From contig JAYVPW010000106.1 in the NCBI GenBank assembly GCA_043777315.1, forward strand, positions 1-22,714: a stretch of 22,714 nt of DNA. The letters are read 5' to 3'. Below, in pieces: positions 19,054-22,714 of the stretch. A program made the position numbers and the translations under genes. Numbering within the stretch: the stretch's first letter is position 1; each line of letters begins with the position of its first letter. This DNA comes from CAIURC01 sp043777315 (GTDB taxonomy: Bacteria > Verrucomicrobiota > Verrucomicrobiia > Chthoniobacterales > Chthoniobacteraceae). Under the pieces are notes generated by a model. It was not told the DNA's origin, made no database searches, and saw only the letters and a list, made by a program, of their open reading frames with translations.

Positions 19054-20046
19054 ATGCCACGCACGCAAGAAATCGATCAAGTCGGCAAACGCGAGGACCT
19101 GAGCGACATGCTCGTGGTCGCGGATGCCAAAAACACCCCGCTCACTTCGATGATGAAGAAGAGCAAGAAGCCCACGAACTCGCTCTACGAGTGGCCCGTG
19201 GGACAAATCCCCGCGCCCGACACCACCCCGATCGCCGACGGCGCGCCGGTGGATACCGAGGAAGACCTTTCCGGCAACCGCGCGATCCTGCGCAACCGGG
19301 TCCACAAACTCCGCCGCGTCTTCGGCGTGAGCGAAATGGCCCAGGACATCAGCGACCCGGCCGGCGTCAAGGACGAGTTCCAGCACAACAAGATGAACGC
19401 CCTCGTCGCGATCAAACGCGCGATCGAAGCGGTCTTTGCGGGCGACCAGGACAGCAACCTGACCGGCACCACGCACCAGACCCGCGGCCTTGGGAGCTGG
19501 ATCAACAGCACGGCGCAGACCGACAACCCGGTCCCCACCGACTACCGCACGCCTACCGGGAGCATCTACTCCGGCTCACTGGCCGACCTCAGCGAAGACG
19601 ACGCCCGCCTGCTCATGCAGAGCATCTACGAGCAGACCGGCGAAAAAGGGAGCTGGGACGCGCTCGTCGGCACCGCGCTCAAGGCGCGCTTCAGCAAGAT
19701 GACGATCCACGACGAGGACGTCCCGGTTTCCGGGGTCAACGTTCGCACGTTCTTCGCCAAGCTCGAGAGCAACGAACTCTGCGCCGTCATCGACGTGATC
19801 AAGGGCGACTTCGGCCAAATGCGCCTTCACCCCACGCTGTGGAATGACTTCAACAACACGACCAAGCTGCCCAACAGCAAGCGCGGCTACGTGCTCGACA
19901 TGTCGGACCTCGACATGTGCGCCAACAAGCTGCCCGGCTTCAAGCCGCTTCCCGACGACGACTCCGGCCCGAACGGCCTCGTCTCCGCGATCGTCGGCAA
20001 CCGGATGGGCTCTCCGCTCAAGCACGGCGCCTTCAAAGCCACGTAA
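19054..20046 (+). CDS. major capsid protein, SU10-like
   Basis: A 330-residue protein. The N-terminus (QVGKREDLSDMLVVADAKNT, then PLTSMMKK) with the KREDLSD motif, and the downstream RNRVHKLRRVFGVSEMAQ region, match the SU10-type major capsid family (HK97 fold, DUF5309-like). Further segments VGTALKARFSKMT and GDFGQMRLHPTLWND fit the same family. It forms the icosahedral shell after scaffold-directed assembly. It has a SD-less, G-poor leader and stands alone, 27 nt after the scaffold and 8 nt before a tRNA gene. Length is normal for the family. Confidence 0.88.
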   Translation: MPRTQEIDQVGKREDLSDMLVVADAKNTPLTSMMKKSKKPTNSLYEWPVGQIPAPDTTPIADGAPVDTEEDLSGNRAILRNRVHKLRRVFGVSEMAQDISDPAGVKDEFQHNKMNALVAIKRAIEAVFAGDQDSNLTGTTHQTRGLGSWINSTAQTDNPVPTDYRTPTGSIYSGSLADLSEDDARLLMQSIYEQTGEKGSWDALVGTALKARFSKMTIHDEDVPVSGVNVRTFFAKLESNELCAVIDVIKGDFGQMRLHPTLWNDFNNTTKLPNSKRGYVLDMSDLDMCANKLPGFKPLPDDDSGPNGLVSAIVGNRMGSPLKHGAFKAT

Positions 20047-20054
20047 ACTTTAAC

Positions 20055-20129
20055 CGCGGGGTGGCGCAGTGGCAGCGCGCCGGGCTCATAACCCGGAGGT
20101 CGAGGGTTCAATTCCCTCTCCCGCAACCA
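20055..20129 (+). tRNA. initiator tRNA-fMet (anticodon CAT)
   Basis: A complete 75-nt cloverleaf with encoded CCA. Acceptor CGCGGGG pairs with TCCCGCA except C1 x A72, the mismatch diagnostic of bacterial initiator tRNA. D-arm is GCGC-AGTGGCA-GCGC. Anticodon arm is CCGGG-CTCATAA-CCCGG with anticodon CAT at 20087-20089 and the three consecutive G:C pairs typical of initiators. Variable loop AGGTC, T-arm GAGGG-TTCAATT-CCCTC, discriminator A. The acceptor and anticodon loop closely resemble E. coli tRNA-fMet. One departure: position 11:24 is C:G where bacterial initiators usually have A:T. It lies 8 nt after the capsid stop, inside the late transcription unit. Confidence 0.95.
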
Positions 20130-20166
20130 AACTTCAACCCAACCCAGCTCAACTCATCCAACCCAC
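20130..20166 (+). promoter_or_regulatory. G-poor, SD-less leader between tRNA and next structural gene
   Basis: 37 nt with a single G, containing CAACCCAACCCA (20135-20146) and further CAACTC/CCAACCCAC words before the ATG at 20167. No Shine-Dalgarno sequence. It would be the 5' end of the downstream message after tRNA processing. Confidence 0.45.
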
Positions 20167-20787
20167 ATGAAACTCACCCCACTCAGCCTCACCGAACGCG
20201 CCGCCGGCGGATTCACCCACCGCGCTTCGCTCACCCACGCCGACCTGACCGAGCTCGCCACGAACACCGCCCAGGTGATCGATTTGCTCGCCGTCACCGC
20301 CGGGCAGATGATCGCGCGCGTCGCGGCCTACCTCAAGACGCCCTTCGCCGCCGCCGGTGACGCCGCGTTCAACAGCAACACCATTTCCATCGGCGACGCC
20401 GGTTCCGCCACGCGCTTCGTCGCGGCCTTCCAGGCGAACATCAACGGCACCGAAGTCTTGTTCAATTCCGGGGGGAACGGGGGCAGCGCGACGGCGATTG
20501 CCGCGCTGTCCCTTGCCTCCGAGACCAGCACCAACGGCACCTTTGGCGCCGCCGCGGATCTCGCGGCCGTCAAGGTCGAGGGTGAAAAGGTCGGCGACGA
20601 CGTGCGCGACGTGCGCGCGAAGTTCACCAGCCTGCTCGCTGAAGCCGCCAAGCAACCCTACGTCTATACCGCGGGCGGGACGATCAAGGCCACGGTCAAC
20701 AGCATGAACGCCAAGGCGCTCAACGTCCTGGACACCGGCGAGCTCATCATCCTCCTCGAGGTTATCGACCTGACCAAGCTCGGCTAA
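20167..20787 (+). CDS. virion structural protein, possible capsid decoration or head protein (206 aa)
   Basis: Beta-rich protein with the ordered segments THADLTELATNTAQVIDLLA, KTPFAAAGDAAFNSNTISIG and DAGSATRFVAAF, then YVYTAGGTIKATVNSM and LDTGELIILLEVI at the end. This layout (regular beta strands, SxxF-N-NTISIGD turn, terminal GEL-IL-EVI strand) recurs in phage genes directly after the major capsid gene and is usually annotated as structural or hypothetical. A decoration protein or minor capsid protein is the most likely role. Its ATG follows the G-poor leader after the tRNA. Confidence 0.65.
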   Translation: MKLTPLSLTERAAGGFTHRASLTHADLTELATNTAQVIDLLAVTAGQMIARVAAYLKTPFAAAGDAAFNSNTISIGDAGSATRFVAAFQANINGTEVLFNSGGNGGSATAIAALSLASETSTNGTFGAAADLAAVKVEGEKVGDDVRDVRAKFTSLLAEAAKQPYVYTAGGTIKATVNSMNAKALNVLDTGELIILLEVIDLTKLG

Positions 20788-20797
20788 ACCGCGCCCC

Positions 20798-21187
20798 ATG
20801 GCCGCCGAGCACGCATTGCTGGAGGGAATCGAAGAGGCCATGTGGCCTTTCGCCTCCCAGATCGCCGAGCGCGAGCAAGTGCTCTGCGCCCTCGCGCTCG
20901 CCCGGCAAAAGCGGGTCGCGGCGGCCAATGCGCGGGTCCGTCGGGCCTTTGTGGACGGCATCGGCGAAGTCGTCGCCTCCATCGACGCCGACATCTACCA
21001 CCGGCTCGCCGCCACCTACGGCTACGAGACGGTGAACTCCGACGACTTCCTCCGCACCCTGCTCCGCGACAACCCTGAGCTCCGGGTGCAAAGCGTCAGC
21101 CGCAAATCGGGGATTGTCGTCCCCGCCGGGATGGAGGAGATCACGAGTGCAGACATCTGCACCCAGGCGCAGCCGCTCGCCGCATGA
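20798..21187 (+). CDS. probable head-completion or connector protein (129 aa)
   Basis: Alpha-helical N-terminal 65 residues (ALLEGIEEAMWPFASQIAER), a middle containing AATYGYETVNSDDFLRTLL and NPELRVQSVSRKSGI, and an acidic end. It lies between the putative decoration gene and a neck-type gene, where small head-completion proteins occur. Its stop overlaps the next ATG (ATGA). The family is not recognised; it could also be an internal virion protein. Confidence 0.5.
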   Translation: MAAEHALLEGIEEAMWPFASQIAEREQVLCALALARQKRVAAANARVRRAFVDGIGEVVASIDADIYHRLAATYGYETVNSDDFLRTLLRDNPELRVQSVSRKSGIVVPAGMEEITSADICTQAQPLAA

Positions 21188-22260
21188 GAACGGTCAAGTT
21201 CCAGGACGTGCTCCATTGGATCGGCGAGAAGATGCTCGGCGACCCGGCCCGGATGCGCCGGGAAGAGGCCGCGGGATTTGTCCGCCACATCAACGTCTTC
21301 GTCCGCGAAGGCTGGGAGCGCGACGCATGGCCGGAATGGACTCCATGCGAAGAGCGGCACTACGCGCCGACCTACGACCCCGCCGCCGACTACCCGGCCG
21401 GCGCGATCGTCTGGGACCCGGCCACCGCGGCCTACTACCGGCACGCGGCCGCCACCGTCGGCACCGTCGCTGGCAACGAGGGCTCGACGATCTTCGCCAC
21501 CGGCCCGGTGACCGTTGCCGACGGCGACACCCTTTCGATTGGCGGCGTGATCTTCACCGTCGTCTCGAGCTACGAGAACACGATCAACGTCGCCGGGCGC
21601 CTCGACGACAACGCGGTGCCAGGCGGCCTGCCCATCCTCGACCTCGACGCCGGCGCGCCCGGCGGCCCTGGCTGGACGCCGCTCGCCAACACCGACTGGG
21701 AGCGCACCGTTTCCCTCGACCAATCCGGCGCGACCCCGATCGGCACCGTGCTCAGCGTCTCGCCCCGGCACCCACTCACCTCGCCCGGCACGCCGCACTG
21801 GAAATTCCTGCTTTCGCCCAATGGCATCGAGATCCCGGCGGAGGCTGGGAACAGCGTCTGGATTCGGTTTCGGAAACGTCCGCCCACCTTTACGAGCGAT
21901 CCTTACCGCGCCGACGGCGAGTATGCCACCGCCGCGCTCGTCTATTTCCTCAGCGACGGCGAAGTCTATCAGCGCACCAGCACCGGCGAACCGCTGACCG
22001 GCACCGACCCGACCGACGCCACGCACTGGACGCGCGTCCCATTCCCCTACGTGCTCGCCAACTACGTCCGCCGCGCCGCCTATGGCGAAGCGCTCGACAG
22101 CGACGGCCAGGCCGACAAAGCGCTCTTGCAAGGCGACAAAGCCGAGGAGCAGCTCGCGATCGAGTGGGGCAAATCCGAAGGCCAGCAGGACCAGGTCCGC
22201 ACCTACGCCGTCGCCACCCGCTCCGCGCCGATCGCGCGCCACGCCGTCCGCAGATTCTAA
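21184..22260 (+). CDS. probable neck / head-tail connector protein (358 aa)
   Basis: N-terminal ~60 residues are helical (MRTVKFQDVLHWIGEKMLGD, GFVRHINVFVREGWERDAWP), as in head-tail adaptor proteins. Residues ~60-95 (YDPAADYPAGAIVWDPATAA, then YYRHAAA) match the short carbohydrate-binding-like motif with aromatic residues found in phage tail and neck proteins. A second similar segment (YFLSDGEVYQRTSTGEPLTG with THWTRVPFPYVL) occurs at ~265-295, so the protein seems to carry an internally repeated module. In between are beta-rich inserts. The C-terminal part is helical (DKALLQGDKAEEQLAIEWGK). Likely a tail-tubular-A-like connector; confidence is moderate. Confidence 0.55.
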   Translation: MRTVKFQDVLHWIGEKMLGDPARMRREEAAGFVRHINVFVREGWERDAWPEWTPCEERHYAPTYDPAADYPAGAIVWDPATAAYYRHAAATVGTVAGNEGSTIFATGPVTVADGDTLSIGGVIFTVVSSYENTINVAGRLDDNAVPGGLPILDLDAGAPGGPGWTPLANTDWERTVSLDQSGATPIGTVLSVSPRHPLTSPGTPHWKFLLSPNGIEIPAEAGNSVWIRFRKRPPTFTSDPYRADGEYATAALVYFLSDGEVYQRTSTGEPLTGTDPTDATHWTRVPFPYVLANYVRRAAYGEALDSDGQADKALLQGDKAEEQLAIEWGKSEGQQDQVRTYAVATRSAPIARHAVRRF

Positions 22261-22273
22261 ACCACCCACCCTT

Positions 22274-22594
22274 ATGTTGCGCTCCATTGGTCTCGAAATC
22301 GCCGCGAAAGCGGGCATCCACGCCGTGCAAACCGCCGCCGACGGCACCGCCTGGGTGCAGCTCCCCGACGTGCCGTGCAATCAGGTCGCCCTCTACAACG
22401 ACAGCGGCACCGGCCTCGACGTGCGGTATTGCAGCAACGCAGGCGCGGCCCGGCCCGGCGAGAGTTCGCTGAGCGTCCCTGCCGGCATCGTGCAGCCGCT
22501 GCGCGGGATCACCGACGCCCGCCAGGTGCAAATCAAGCGCACCGACGCGAGCAACACGCAGTTGACGGTGAAATTCATCGTCGAGGCCGTATGA
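22274..22594 (+). CDS. small virion-type beta protein (106 aa)
   Basis: It starts at the ATG at 22274 after a 13-nt leader (ACCACCCACCCTT) without Shine-Dalgarno sequence. The sequence contains VQLPDVPCNQVALYNDSGTG, then LSVPAGIVQPLRGITDARQV and a terminal TQLTVKFIVEAV strand. The VxLYNDSG ... VPAG ... pattern is typical of small beta-sandwich phage proteins located near head and tail genes. Role unknown. The stop overlaps the next start (ATGA). Confidence 0.6.
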   Translation: MLRSIGLEIAAKAGIHAVQTAADGTAWVQLPDVPCNQVALYNDSGTGLDVRYCSNAGAARPGESSLSVPAGIVQPLRGITDARQVQIKRTDASNTQLTVKFIVEAV

Positions 22595-22714
22595 TCCCAC
22601 TCCCGCAATCCCTGAGCGGCGGCGGCACCACGACCACCACGACCAGCACCTTCGATTTCTTTTTCGACGGACACCCCGGCACGCCCACCTTCGACGCGAG
22701 CAACCTGACGGCAT
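22591..22714 (+). CDS. start of a further structural gene (cut by window edge)
   Basis: The ATG at 22591 overlaps the previous stop (ATGA) and the frame stays open to the edge (41 codons). It starts MIPLPQSLSGGG, then a polythreonine stretch and STFDFFFDGHPGTPTFDASN. This resembles N-termini of long phage tail or fibre proteins but is too short to assign. Confidence 0.6.
   Translation, partial: MIPLPQSLSGGGTTTTTTSTFDFFFDGHPGTPTFDASNLTA

Overview
This window is the left-hand and central part of a GC-rich double-stranded DNA tailed-phage genome (or a prophage/viral contig). It carries a DnaB-type helicase, large terminase, portal, scaffold, SU10-like major capsid protein and head-to-tail genes in the usual order. 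The 735-residue portal and the absence so far of tail-tube, sheath or tape-measure genes suggest a podovirus-like particle, but the tail is outside the window. No integrase, lysis gene, polymerase or CRISPR array was seen. The host cannot be named from sequence alone: GC richness, some GGAGG ribosome sites and the style of the replication protein are compatible with a Verrucomicrobia/Planctomycetes-like or other high-GC Gram-negative host, which is only a guess.

Layout. (1) 1-4525, mostly minus strand: a DNA-modification region with three C5-cytosine methyltransferases (one cut by the window edge) and one MT-A70-type adenine methyltransferase, plus small genes. No restriction enzyme is visible, so this looks like anti-restriction self-modification. 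Short conserved linkers (motif B upstream, motif A downstream) bracket the methyltransferase bodies; the same bracket at 2983-3424 holds two small plus-strand genes instead. (2) 4304-4837: two divergent ribbon-helix-helix regulators around a short intergenic palindrome. (3) 4834-12289, plus strand: early/middle genes, including HTH proteins, a replication-organiser-like protein with an internal G-rich 15-bp tandem repeat, DnaB, many small proteins and a DHH phosphoesterase. (4) 12333-22714: the packaging and virion module, with an initiator-type tRNA-fMet gene directly behind the major capsid gene.

How it works together. Almost all plus-strand genes from 4.8 to 17.8 kb are chained by 1-4 nt start/stop overlaps (ATGA, GTGA, TTGA, TGATG), implying translational coupling in long transcripts. 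The chain breaks at scaffold, major capsid and the following structural gene. Several genes, including portal, capsid and the next structural gene, have leaders with few or no G residues, no visible Shine-Dalgarno sequence and a recurrent CAACC(C)A motif. Together with the phage-borne initiator tRNA, this suggests a phage that invests in translation initiation. The modification genes face the other way, with their own promoter/operator at about 2.75 kb, and one methyltransferase start codon is buried in a perfect 17-bp hairpin.
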